Shown piece after piece: positions 7,688 to 15,541 of a stretch of DNA of 64,000 bases. A model generated the notes under the pieces. It saw only the letters and a list, made by a program, of their open reading frames with translations. It made no database searches and was not told the DNA's origin. The position numbers were made by a program, and so were the translations under genes. The stretch spans positions 1 to 64,000 of the forward strand of contig CALFZE010000130.1 in assembly GCA_937952285.1 (NCBI GenBank). The letters are read 5' to 3'. Position 1 is the first letter of the stretch. Each line of letters opens with the position of its first letter. Source of the stretch: UBA2428 sp002343545 (GTDB lineage Bacteria; Bdellovibrionota; UBA2428).

Positions 7688-8905
7688 TTAGAAGCTAAGA
7701 CCGCGGAACATTCCGAGGAAGCCGCCGCCCGACGATTGGACGCCGCTCAGGTAGTTCGCCGCGCGAAGCAGGCGCTTGTACTCTTGAACGAAGGTCGTCG
7801 TCGTGGTGCCGGCCGTGTTGCGCAGCGAGCAGGTGCCTTCGACCGGACGACCGGTACGGTCGTAGTCGCACTTGAACTCGAAGCTGCAGCTCGCCATGTT
7901 GCACTGGAGAGCGCGACCGCGGAAGGGGCTGTAGGTCTCGTCGCCCGTCGCGAGCGCGCGGTCGAGGGCCGCGAAGCAGGCGTTGCGCTGCGAGCTCGAA
8001 GCGTCGTTCGGACACATGATGTCCTTCGCGACGGTCTGGACGGTCGCCGAATCGGCGCCGCGGCTCAGGTTGATCGTCGAGATGTAGGTCAAGAGGTAGC
8101 CCGACATGCCTTGGAGGCAACGGCCGTCTTCGCCCCAGGGGCAGAAGAACTTGAAGAAGCCGAGGCCACCGCCATCGAAGGAACCCCACATGCCCTTATA
8201 GGGCTGGTTGTCGGGCTTCATGCGCTTGCCCGTCGAATAGCTTGCCCATCCGCCGGAGGGGCTTTGGCCGGGGTTATTGAAGTAGTATTGGCCGTTGCGG
8301 TGGAGCTGCTGGAAGTCCGTCGAGGTGAAGGAGCCCGCGACCGGAACGCCCCACGAAGCCGCGAGCTTGGGGGCCGTGTAGAAACCCGAGTTGCAACCGT
8401 GGAACACGACGAAAGCCTTGGGCGCAAAGTTGTCCTTGAGGTCGACGGCGCCCGGCGTGTTCCAGTGGAAGCGGTAGGAGCCGCCTTCGAGACCCGCGCC
8501 GACGTGCGCGCCGTGGTGCGAGAAGACGTGCATGGAAGCGATCGCGCGGAAGCGCTCGAGGTTCGAGAAAAGGGCCTTCGCCGTGAAGGTCTCGTTGCTC
8601 GAAAAGGAGACGCGGTAGCCCGCGGACTCGACGTAGCGAAGATCGCTCTCGTTCTTGTACTCACGCGCGAAGATCAGGACGACTTGGCGGCCCGGAAGGA
8701 CTTCGGCGTAGCGATTCGCTTGCGCGAGGGCGGCTTCCTGAAACTGGCGTTGCAGTTCCTTGCCACGACCGGCGATGATGATCGTCGTCGGCTCGTTGTA
8801 ATTGATGGGGTCCACGCCGCGTTTCGCGACGATGTAGGCTTCCGACGAGAGCGGAAGAAGCGCCGTCGAGGCGAGAACGAATCCAAGGAACCTGCTGCTA
8901 ATCAT
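7688..8905 (-). CDS. Secreted protein with a putative clan-CD (caspase/CHAT-like) His/Cys pair
   Basis: The product has 405 residues and a signal peptide (about 1-23, SEA|YIV). A hydrophobic strand then SHHG (His130-131, Gly132) and, 40 residues on, a second strand FVVFHGCNSGF with Cys171 resemble the His-Gly and Cys positions of clan CD cysteine peptidases (caspase, CHAT, gingipain folds). Further blocks, MKPDNQPYKGMWG, GGGLGFFKFFC, CPND and YSPFRG, are shared with the protein at 37749-39587, so they are paralogues. There are many cysteines in the C-terminal third, suggesting disulfides. The start is the ATG at 8905, six bases after a strong GGAGGTGA. Peptidase activity is my inference; no family name is recognised. 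Confidence 0.7.
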   Translation of the reverse strand: MISSRFLGFVLASTALLPLSSEAYIVAKRGVDPINYNEPTTIIIAGRGKELQRQFQEAALAQANRYAEVLPGRQVVLIFAREYKNESDLRYVESAGYRVSFSSNETFTAKALFSNLERFRAIASMHVFSHHGAHVGAGLEGGSYRFHWNTPGAVDLKDNFAPKAFVVFHGCNSGFYTAPKLAASWGVPVAGSFTSTDFQQLHRNGQYYFNNPGQSPSGGWASYSTGKRMKPDNQPYKGMWGSFDGGGLGFFKFFCPWGEDGRCLQGMSGYLLTYISTINLSRGADSATVQTVAKDIMCPNDASSSQRNACFAALDRALATGDETYSPFRGRALQCNMASCSFEFKCDYDRTGRPVEGTCSLRNTAGTTTTTFVQEYKRLLRAANYLSGVQSSGGGFLGMFRGLSF

Positions 8906-8960
8906 ACGAGTCACCTCCAAAATTTGACCTGGTGTGTCGATAATTTAGACAGCATCCTTT

Positions 8961-8976
8961 GTAAACAAATATTTAC
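8961..8976. promoter_or_regulatory. AT-rich divergent promoter region with GTAAA-N6-TTTAC palindrome
   Basis: The 159 bases between the divergent genes at 8905 and 9065 are conspicuously AT-rich for this genome and include the palindrome GTAAACAAATATTTAC. It may hold the promoters of both genes and an operator; no regulator can be named. Confidence 0.35.
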
Positions 8977-9064
8977 GCTAAACACTTAAATCATTGGATA
9001 AAACCAAAATGGCACCATCCCAAACGCCAAAAATCTTTACAGTTTTTCGCCCCGAAGACCGATC

Positions 9065-10189
9065 ATGACATTCATGCAACATCCTCCCGCGCGACGCGAA
9101 GACGCCTCGGACTGGCAATCCCAATGCGGCCCCCTCGAGGACTTCTTGCGCGATCCGAGCGTCACCGAAATCATGGTGAACGGCCCCGCCAAGATCTTCG
9201 TCGAGCAGGGCGGGCTCCTGCGTAAGACCGCGGCCAAGTTCGAAAACGCCGACGAGCTCGTGCGTCTCATGGTGTCCATGGCGGCCTCGATAGGCCGCCC
9301 CCTCGACGCCAAGCACCCCACCGTGGACGGCCGCCTTCCGGACGGCTCGCGGATCAACGCCGTCCTTCCGCCGGTCGCCGTGGACGGCCCCGCCCTGACG
9401 ATCCGCAAGTTCTCGCTCTTCGCGCTGACCCACAACCAGCTCGTCCAGGCCGGCGCCATGGACGAACGCTTGGCTTACTTTCTGAGCCGCTGCGTGGCCG
9501 CGCGCCTCAACGTCGTCGTATCGGGCGGCACGGGCTCCGGCAAAACGACGCTGCTGAACGTGCTGAGCTCCTTCATCGGTCCCCACGAACGGGTGGTCTC
9601 GATCGAGGACTCGGCCGAGCTCAAGATCCGCGTCGACAACCTCGTCCGCATGGAGTCCCGGCCCCCGACCGCGGGCGACGCCGGGGTCAGCATCCGCCAG
9701 CTCGTTATCAACGCCCTGCGGATGCGGCCCGATCGCATCGTCGTGGGCGAGTGCCGGGGCGCCGAAGCCCTCGACATGCTCGTCGCCATGAACACGGGCC
9801 ACGAAGGCTCCATGACGACGGTCCACGCCAACTCCGCCCGCGACGCCCTCCGACGCCTCGAGACCATGGTCATGCTCGCGGGAGCCGAAATCCCCCTCAA
9901 AGTCGTCCGCTCGAACATCTCGAGCGCCGTGCATCTCATCGTGCAGGTCTCGCGCGGCGCGGACGGGGTACGCCGGCTGAGCGAGGTCGTCGAGGTCGGC
10001 GGCATGGAAGGCGAAGTCATCCTGACCCAAGACGTCTTCCGCTTTACGCCGGGCCAGGGCTTCCGGAGCCAGGGCATCGTCCCCCAATTCGTCCGGGTTT
10101 TCCGGGAACGCGGGATCGACTTTCCGGCCGACTTCTTCAGCGAGGCCTACTCCGTTCGCCCGAGCGGCGGCGGCCCGCGAAAACCCTAG
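9065..10189 (+). CDS. cpaF: CpaF/TadA-type secretion ATPase
   Basis: The 374-residue protein is a type II/IV secretion superfamily ATPase of the CpaF branch. It has the N-terminal FLRDPSVTEIMVNG motif, Walker A GGTGSGKT (residues 154-161), the Asp box SIEDSAEL, RMRPDRIVVGECRG and the MTTVHANS His box. CpaF powers Flp/tight-adherence pilus assembly or related secretion at the inner membrane. None of its usual partners (TadB, TadC, RcpA, TadZ) lies in this window, so it is either an orphan or works with genes elsewhere. It is shorter than typical CpaF (about 450-480) because the N-terminal FHA-like or three-helix region is reduced. The start is not backed by a strong SD. Confidence 0.9.
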   Translation: MTFMQHPPARREDASDWQSQCGPLEDFLRDPSVTEIMVNGPAKIFVEQGGLLRKTAAKFENADELVRLMVSMAASIGRPLDAKHPTVDGRLPDGSRINAVLPPVAVDGPALTIRKFSLFALTHNQLVQAGAMDERLAYFLSRCVAARLNVVVSGGTGSGKTTLLNVLSSFIGPHERVVSIEDSAELKIRVDNLVRMESRPPTAGDAGVSIRQLVINALRMRPDRIVVGECRGAEALDMLVAMNTGHEGSMTTVHANSARDALRRLETMVMLAGAEIPLKVVRSNISSAVHLIVQVSRGADGVRRLSEVVEVGGMEGEVILTQDVFRFTPGQGFRSQGIVPQFVRVFRERGIDFPADFFSEAYSVRPSGGGPRKP

Positions 10190-10244
10190 GCTCGCCGATT
10201 TCCCCCTTGATCGTGGGCGGATGTTCGCCTACGGTCCTGGCCCT

Positions 10245-10484
10245 ATGCCGCAACGTCTCGCCAAAACCCGTAAGCATCGCTCCCTCAAGACCAAGAAGAT
10301 GGGCGCCGTCTCCAAGGCCCGCCGTGAGATCCACGGAACGACGGCCCGCCTGCCGCTGTCCGGCGAAATGCCGACGCTGCGCGGTGGTCGTCCGGTCGAC
10401 GCGATCGAAATCCCGACCGAGCTTCTCGCGAAGCTGACCAAGAAGAAGTCCGCTCCCGCGACGAAGAAAGCGGCCAAGGCCTAA
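10245..10484 (+). CDS. Small strongly basic protein
   Basis: This 79-residue protein is rich in Lys and Arg at both ends (RLAKTRKHRSLKTKKMG and KKKSAPATKKAAKA), which suggests nucleic-acid or ribosome binding. It has no recognisable domain. I start it at MPQR (10245) because the nine residues gained with the ATG at 10221 look like leader. The gene lies 30 bases ahead of the Rsm22-like methyltransferase gene, consistent with an operon and with a role connected to the ribosome, but that is only context. Confidence 0.6.
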   Translation: MPQRLAKTRKHRSLKTKKMGAVSKARREIHGTTARLPLSGEMPTLRGGRPVDAIEIPTELLAKLTKKKSAPATKKAAKA

Positions 10485-10514
10485 GGCCTTCGCCCCTTCC
10501 GTCACGGAGATCGA

Positions 10515-11777
10515 ATGAACGGCCCGAATCGACCGAGGCGTCCCAAAATCGGGGAGCCGGGGGAGATCCGGGCCGAGTCGTTTTCGGAAGGCGACGCCGG
10601 CGAGGAACCTCGTCCGAAACCCACGCGCATCAAAGCGCCCAAGGCCTCCAAGAACAGTCGCCGAAAAAAGAAACTCCGCGCCTTCAAGCGCGATCGCGAA
10701 GAGAGCAAAGAGAAGGCGCGCGAGCGTTTTCGGGAGCGCGAGGCCGCGCGCGGCCCCACGACCGAAGCCGAGCTCCCCACCTTCTTCGCCGCGCTCCGTA
10801 AACTCGCCCGCGGCGAGCCCAGCGCGCTGCGCGACGAAATCTTCAAACTCAAAGACTGGTTCACCTCGGTGCGCGACAACCGCCCGAGCGGCTACATGAA
10901 CCTGCCGAAGGTCCAAGCCGCCTACCTCGCCTACCATCTGCCGCTGCACTTGCCCGAGCTCGCGTGGATCCGCAAACGCGTTCCCCTCGCGAAGCCCGAG
11001 CGCCCGCTCAAGTTCCTCGATTACGGTTGCGGCCCGGGCACCGCGAGCCTCGGATGGCTCGAAAGCGATCCCGACGTGCCCGTCGCCAAGTGGACGCTCG
11101 CCGACATCTCGAGCCGCGCCATCGAGAACGCCGAAATCCTGCTTAAGACCGTGCGCCCCGACCTGAACGTCGAGCGCCGCAAGCTTCCCGAAGGCTGGCA
11201 TCGCGTGCCGTGGCGCGACCGTTTCGATCACATCCTGCTGAGCCACGTCCTGAACGAGATGGGCAGCGGGCCGCGCGCGCGCGACCGCAAGGCGGAGTTC
11301 GTGCTGACGCTCGCCTCCGAGGCGCTCGAAGCGAACGGGACGATCTGGATCGTCGAGCCGCCCTTGCGCGAGCCGAGCCTGGACTTGATGTGGCTGCGCG
11401 ACACGCTCGTCGCGGAGGGCTTCGAGATCCTCGCGCCCTGCCCGCGCGGGGTGGAAGTCTGCCCGATGGCCGCGCGAAAGCTGGGCTGGTGCTACGCCCA
11501 GCCTCCGCGCGGCGACGCGCCCGTGGACGGACTGCGCGACTGGGATCAGAAGATCGAGCGCGCCATGGGATCGCGACTCGACCGCATGGGATTCAGCTTC
11601 ATCGTGGCGCGCGTGCCGGGCGATGCCGTACGCGCGGAAGAGCGCCCGCGGCCGCACGGCGTGGCCGTGACGGACGAGAACGCGTGGCAACGCTGGGTGT
11701 GCACGGAGACGGGCATCAAGCAGACCGAGTCCCGCCCGCCCTACCGCGGCTTCTGGACCCCACCGAAAGCCAAGTAA
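10515..11777 (+). CDS. Rsm22-like methyltransferase, small-ribosomal-subunit associated
   Basis: The 420-residue protein has a basic, low-complexity N-terminus (1-80) and then an Rsm22-family (PF09243) methyltransferase fold: SAM motif LDYGCGPGTAS at 168-178, SHVLNE at 243-248 and IVEPPLRE at 279-286. Three cysteines at 309, 316 and 326 (CP-x5-CP..WC) match the family pattern, which in the mitochondrial homologue METTL17 binds an iron-sulfur cluster. Yeast Rsm22 and METTL17 act in assembly of the mitochondrial small ribosomal subunit; the bacterial protein presumably acts on the 30S, but whether it methylates rRNA is not shown. Confidence 0.85.
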   Translation: MNGPNRPRRPKIGEPGEIRAESFSEGDAGEEPRPKPTRIKAPKASKNSRRKKKLRAFKRDREESKEKARERFREREAARGPTTEAELPTFFAALRKLARGEPSALRDEIFKLKDWFTSVRDNRPSGYMNLPKVQAAYLAYHLPLHLPELAWIRKRVPLAKPERPLKFLDYGCGPGTASLGWLESDPDVPVAKWTLADISSRAIENAEILLKTVRPDLNVERRKLPEGWHRVPWRDRFDHILLSHVLNEMGSGPRARDRKAEFVLTLASEALEANGTIWIVEPPLREPSLDLMWLRDTLVAEGFEILAPCPRGVEVCPMAARKLGWCYAQPPRGDAPVDGLRDWDQKIERAMGSRLDRMGFSFIVARVPGDAVRAEERPRPHGVAVTDENAWQRWVCTETGIKQTESRPPYRGFWTPPKAK

Positions 11778-11792
11778 CTCCCGAGACGAGAA

Positions 11793-13589
11793 TCAGTAGC
11801 GGGCGCGACGGCGCTGCTTCGCGCTCGGCGTCGTGGCCGGGCCCTCGCCGCCGCCGAGGGCGCGGTAGGTGATGAGCTTGTCGGCCGAGGCATCGTCCAG
11901 ATCGTCCAGCTGGTCGAGCTTGACCTGAAGGTCGCTGAGCTCCTTGGCGCCCGCGTCCTTCTCGAGCGTGCCGTGGATAACCTTGAGGGCCTCGAGCTGG
12001 GCCGAGATGGAGCCTTTGCCGACCTTCTCGAGGACCTTCGTCTTGTAACCCTTGAGCGCGGCGATCTGCGCGGAGGTTTCCTTCATCTTCTTCTCGTAGT
12101 CTTCCGTGTCGACCGGCGTGCGTCGACCGGCGCTCGTCCCGGCTTGGGCGCGGGCGAGCTGGAGCTCGCGCTGCGTGGCGTACTTGCGGTTGAGGGCGTC
12201 GAGCTTGGCGATCTCGCGCTCGATCTGCGACTTGCAGCGGGTGACGCGCGCCGTGAGCGCCTCGTAGCTGAGTTTGGGTCGGATCGCCTTCTCTTCGACC
12301 GCGGCCGCGCGACGACCGGAATCGCGGGATTCGCGTTCGAGCCGCGCCTGGCGCACGCGCTCGAGCGAGCTCACGCGCGTCGAGACGTCGGAAAGCGACG
12401 ACGAGGAACGCGAGCCGTCGCAGCCCTGGACGCCGGAGAGACGCGTCACGAGGATCTCGGCTTCGAGGTTGAATTCCTCGACGAGCGCCTTGCGGTCTTC
12501 CAGGCTCGCGACCCTGGCGTCGGACATGTCGCGGTGGAGCTGATCGCGTTGGCCGTTGCGCGCCACGCGGTCGGCCTCGAGCGTTTTGAATTCCGCTTGG
12601 AGGCCCGCCACGCCGCCCGTGCGGAGCACTTCGGCCGCCTGCTGGAAGGGCACGAGGAGCGCGTTGAACATGTCGACGCGGGGATCCGCGGCGCCGTCGG
12701 CGCGCGCGAGGATGGCCGGCGCCTTCGAGTGGATGTGGCGCATGCACTCCGAGTTCTTCGCCGAAGCGGCCATGAGCGTGACGAGCCAAGCGAGCTTGCC
12801 GTCGCGCAGGCCGGTGTCGGAAGGCTGCTCGCCCGGCAGATAATCGGCCTGGTTCCACTGACGGTTCACGAACTTCACGACGCGACCGTAGGCATCCGTG
12901 TGCCGGAGCGCGTAGTCGTAGTAGGGGCCGTTTTCGGAGAGGGCGCGGTTCAGGACGCTCGCCATGACGGCGGGATCCGCGCTGTAGTTCATGCGGAAGG
13001 CGCCCGGCGCGACGTAGTCACCGAGGCGCGCTTGGAGGCCGAAAAGGATCTGGTCGAAAGTGTAGACGCGGCCGCCGACCTGGAGGCTCATGTTCGGGCA
13101 GCCGGCCGCGACGGGTTGCTCGGCGTTGACGGGTGGCGGGATGGACGGCGGCGTTCCCGCGCCCGGCAGGGGCGAAGCCCCCGGCTGGGGCGCCGTGCCC
13201 GGCGGCGTCGTCGGCGCGGGCGCGTAGGGCGTGCCCGGACGACCGTCGATTTGCGCCGTGGTCATGTGCGTTCCGCCCTGGGAATCGAGCGAGCTCGGCG
13301 GTCGGGCGAGGCGACCGCCCTCGTCGACGCTCGACGGACGACCCGCGTTTCGGTTCGCGTTCGGCTGGGGAGCGCGCATGAGGGCCGAGGCCGAATCCAC
13401 CCGCGTCGGGAGGCTCGCCGGGGAACGACCGACGTCGCTCGCCTCTTGCGCCATCGACGTCTCGTTATCGGCGTAGCTCTCTTCCTCGCCGGTCCGCGAC
13501 GAGCAAGCCGCGAGACCGAGGCCGAACACGAGGCCACCGGCGATCATCGAGTAGGAACGGATCGTGCGAAATTGGCGGAATTTCCCCAT
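11793..13589 (-). CDS. Lipoprotein with proline-rich linker and coiled-coil C-terminus
   Basis: The 598-residue protein has a lipobox LAAC with Cys29, so it is a lipidated envelope protein. Residues 30-155 are Ser/Pro/Gly-rich and likely disordered, with a polyproline stretch around 115-150. The C-terminal half has heptad-like Leu/Arg/Glu-rich segments at about 310-370 and 425-560, typical of coiled coils. A central part contains cysteines in AAGCPNMS, NSECMRHIH and QGCDGSR. No family was recognised. It ends 15 bases after the convergent Rsm22-like gene and no terminator is visible between them. It may be a structural or spanning envelope component. Confidence 0.75.
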   Translation of the reverse strand: MGKFRQFRTIRSYSMIAGGLVFGLGLAACSSRTGEEESYADNETSMAQEASDVGRSPASLPTRVDSASALMRAPQPNANRNAGRPSSVDEGGRLARPPSSLDSQGGTHMTTAQIDGRPGTPYAPAPTTPPGTAPQPGASPLPGAGTPPSIPPPVNAEQPVAAGCPNMSLQVGGRVYTFDQILFGLQARLGDYVAPGAFRMNYSADPAVMASVLNRALSENGPYYDYALRHTDAYGRVVKFVNRQWNQADYLPGEQPSDTGLRDGKLAWLVTLMAASAKNSECMRHIHSKAPAILARADGAADPRVDMFNALLVPFQQAAEVLRTGGVAGLQAEFKTLEADRVARNGQRDQLHRDMSDARVASLEDRKALVEEFNLEAEILVTRLSGVQGCDGSRSSSSLSDVSTRVSSLERVRQARLERESRDSGRRAAAVEEKAIRPKLSYEALTARVTRCKSQIEREIAKLDALNRKYATQRELQLARAQAGTSAGRRTPVDTEDYEKKMKETSAQIAALKGYKTKVLEKVGKGSISAQLEALKVIHGTLEKDAGAKELSDLQVKLDQLDDLDDASADKLITYRALGGGEGPATTPSAKQRRRARY

Positions 13590-13690
13590 ACCCCCAGTCT
13601 AGACGCCCTCCGCCGCGCCCTCTCGCGGGAATTTTGACGGAAGGGCGCCGGAAATTCGCCCTTCCGGCGAGAAGGCGTTAAAAATGAGGG

Positions 13691-14518
13691 GTGGGATTCA
13701 TCGAAGCCATCCTCCTGGGACTCGTCGAAGGCCTGACCGAATTTCTTCCCGTTTCGTCGACCGGACATCTCGTCTTGACGGGACACTTTCTCGGCATCCA
13801 GGAACGCGCGGACGTGAAGGCCTTCGAGGTCGTCGTGCAAACGGGCGCGATCTTTGCCGTCGTCTGGCATTACCGCCAGGGACTTTGGGAGCGGCTTCGC
13901 AGGGTTTTCTCGCGCGATCCTCTCGCGTGGCGCGTCTTCGCCGTGCTCGGCGTCGCCTTCGTTCCGGCGGCCGTCACGGGCCTGCTCTTCGCGAAGGCGA
14001 TCAAGGCGCACCTCTTCGGTCCGCGGCCCGTCGTATGGGCCCTCATCGTGGGCGGCGTCGCGATGATCGTGGTCGAGCGCCTGCTTCGTCGACGCCCCGC
14101 CACGCACGAAGTGCCGGGTGCGGGCGGTTTCGAGACCCTCGAGGGCATCCCCTTCGCGAAGGCCTTCGGCGTGGGCTGCATCCAGTGCCTCGCCCTTTGG
14201 CCGGGGGTTTCGCGCTCCATGTCGACGATTCTGGGCGGGCGCGTCCTCGGGCTCAGCGCCGCGCAGGCGACCGAGTTTTCGTTCCTGCTCGCGATCCCCA
14301 CCCTGCTCGCGGCCGGGGCCTACGACTTCCTCAAGCCCGAGGCCCGCGAAGCCTTCCTGCAGGGCGGCGGCACGTGGCTGAGCGGCCTGCTCATGAGCTT
14401 CGTTTCGGCGCTGCTCGTCATCCGCGTCTTCCTGCACTTCGTAAAGCGCTACCCGCTCGAGATCTTCGGCTGGTACCGCATCGCGATCGGCGCGATCCTG
14501 CTCTTCTTCCTGGCCTGA
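13691..14518 (+). CDS. uppP: Undecaprenyl-diphosphatase (UppP/BacA)
   Basis: The 275-residue integral membrane enzyme dephosphorylates undecaprenyl pyrophosphate to recycle the carrier for peptidoglycan and other envelope polymers. The signature EGLTEFLPVSSTGH is at residues 13-26 and the second catalytic block PGVSRSMSTILGGRVLGL lies around residues 175-192. Hydrophobic helices fill the rest, in keeping with the family's usual length of about 265-280. The start is a GTG at 13691 preceded by GAGGG. It is followed 28 bases on by a rhodanese gene. Confidence 0.95.
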   Translation: MGFIEAILLGLVEGLTEFLPVSSTGHLVLTGHFLGIQERADVKAFEVVVQTGAIFAVVWHYRQGLWERLRRVFSRDPLAWRVFAVLGVAFVPAAVTGLLFAKAIKAHLFGPRPVVWALIVGGVAMIVVERLLRRRPATHEVPGAGGFETLEGIPFAKAFGVGCIQCLALWPGVSRSMSTILGGRVLGLSAAQATEFSFLLAIPTLLAAGAYDFLKPEAREAFLQGGGTWLSGLLMSFVSALLVIRVFLHFVKRYPLEIFGWYRIAIGAILLFFLA

Positions 14519-14546
14519 ACGCCCCGCGCCCTCTAAGCAAGGGGGC

Positions 14547-14909
14547 ATGGCATTTCAAGGCATCAAGATCAGCGGTGAAGGCGTCCCCGAAGTGAGTCCC
14601 GAAGAGACCGAGCGCGTCGGCGTCCGCGAAGCCGCGGAAGGCGTCGAACTCATCGACGTGCGCCGGCCCGACGAATACGTCGGCGAGCTGGGCCACGTGC
14701 CGGGGGCGAAGCTCGTCACGCTCGAGACGGATTTCATGAAGTGGGTCGCCACGGCGCCCAAGGACAAGACCTACGTCTTCATCTGCCGATCGGGCATGCG
14801 ATCGGGCCGCGCCACGCTCTTCGCGCGGTCGAACGGCATCGCGAACACCTACAACATGGAAGGCGGCATGCTCGAATGGAACGCCCGGGGCCTCAAGACC
14901 ACGCGCTAG
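14547..14909 (+). CDS. Rhodanese-like sulfurtransferase
   Basis: This 120-residue single-domain rhodanese has the N-terminal 'ELIDVRRPDEYVGELGHVPGAK' type region and an active-site loop CRSGMRS that carries the persulfide cysteine. Single-domain rhodaneses transfer sulfane sulfur to cyanide or thiol acceptors; the natural acceptor here is unknown. Its 3' end overlaps the start of the DNA glycosylase gene by 34 bases, so the two are probably translated from the same message together with uppP upstream. Confidence 0.92.
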   Translation: MAFQGIKISGEGVPEVSPEETERVGVREAAEGVELIDVRRPDEYVGELGHVPGAKLVTLETDFMKWVATAPKDKTYVFICRSGMRSGRATLFARSNGIANTYNMEGGMLEWNARGLKTTR

Positions 14910-15499
14910 CCCACGACTCGCTCGCACGGCTCCGCGAGCTCGACGCGCTCACGGCCGCGCCGCTTTTGCTCGGCGCGCGGATCGAACGACGACTGCCGAG
15001 CGGCGAGCAGCTCGTCGCGCGCATCGTCGAGACCGAAGCCTATTTGGGCGCGGCCGACGCGGCCTCGCACGCCGCGCGCGGCCCCACCCCGCGCAACGCC
15101 GTCATGTTCGGCGAAGGCGGTTTCGCCTACGTCTACTTTACCTACGGCATGCACCACTGCTTCAACGTCGTTTGCGGTGCGCGCGGCGAGGCCGGCGCCG
15201 TGCTCGTGCGCGCGGCCGAACCGCTGCGGGGCCGCGCCGCCATGGCGCACCTGCGAAAACGCGCCCCCGAAGCGCCCGCGACCGAACTCGCTTCGGGGCC
15301 AGGCAAGCTCTGCCAAGCGCTCGCGATCGACCGCACGCTGAACGGTCACGACCTTGCCAAGGAGCCCCTGCGCCTACGCATCGACTGGGGCGCGGAGCCC
15401 GCGGGCGAAGTCGCGAGCGGCCCCCGCGTCGGCATCCGACTCGCACGTGACCTGCCCTGGCGCTTTTGGCTACGCGGCAATCCGCACGTCAGCCGCTAA
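14876..15499 (+). CDS. DNA-3-methyladenine glycosylase (AAG/MPG family)
   Basis: This 207-residue protein belongs to the mammalian-type alkyladenine glycosylase family, which flips out and removes alkylated purines in base excision repair. Family blocks are RIVETEAYLGAADAASHAA (catalytic Glu), GPTPRNAVMFGEGGFAYVY, YGMHHCFNVVC and GPGKLCQALAID. The ATG at 14876 lies inside the upstream rhodanese gene; it is the only ATG that keeps the normal N-terminus (LDALTAAPLLLGA). The gene ends just before a short repeat tract and the convergent rarA. Confidence 0.92.
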   Translation: MERPGPQDHALAHDSLARLRELDALTAAPLLLGARIERRLPSGEQLVARIVETEAYLGAADAASHAARGPTPRNAVMFGEGGFAYVYFTYGMHHCFNVVCGARGEAGAVLVRAAEPLRGRAAMAHLRKRAPEAPATELASGPGKLCQALAIDRTLNGHDLAKEPLRLRIDWGAEPAGEVASGPRVGIRLARDLPWRFWLRGNPHVSR

Positions 15500-15500
15500 G

Positions 15501-15541
15501 AGGCGTCAGGCGCCTCGCCGGCCGCGCCTCGCCGGCCGCGC
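15501..15541 (+). repeat. AGGCGTCAGGC plus two 14-base GCCTCGCCGGCCGC repeats
   Basis: Between the convergent mpg and rarA genes, the 11-base motif AGGCGTCAGGC (15501-15511) is followed by the 14-base unit GCCTCGCCGGCCGC in two direct copies and part of a third. The organisation, motif plus tandem 14-mers, recurs at 61890-62005. The tract is GC-only and can fold into hairpins that might slow polymerase from either side. Confidence 0.5.

Noticed and set aside
10473..10490. GGCCTAAGGCC palindrome after the small basic gene
   Set aside because: The stem is short, there is no U-run, and the downstream gene begins 30 bases on, so it is not a terminator.
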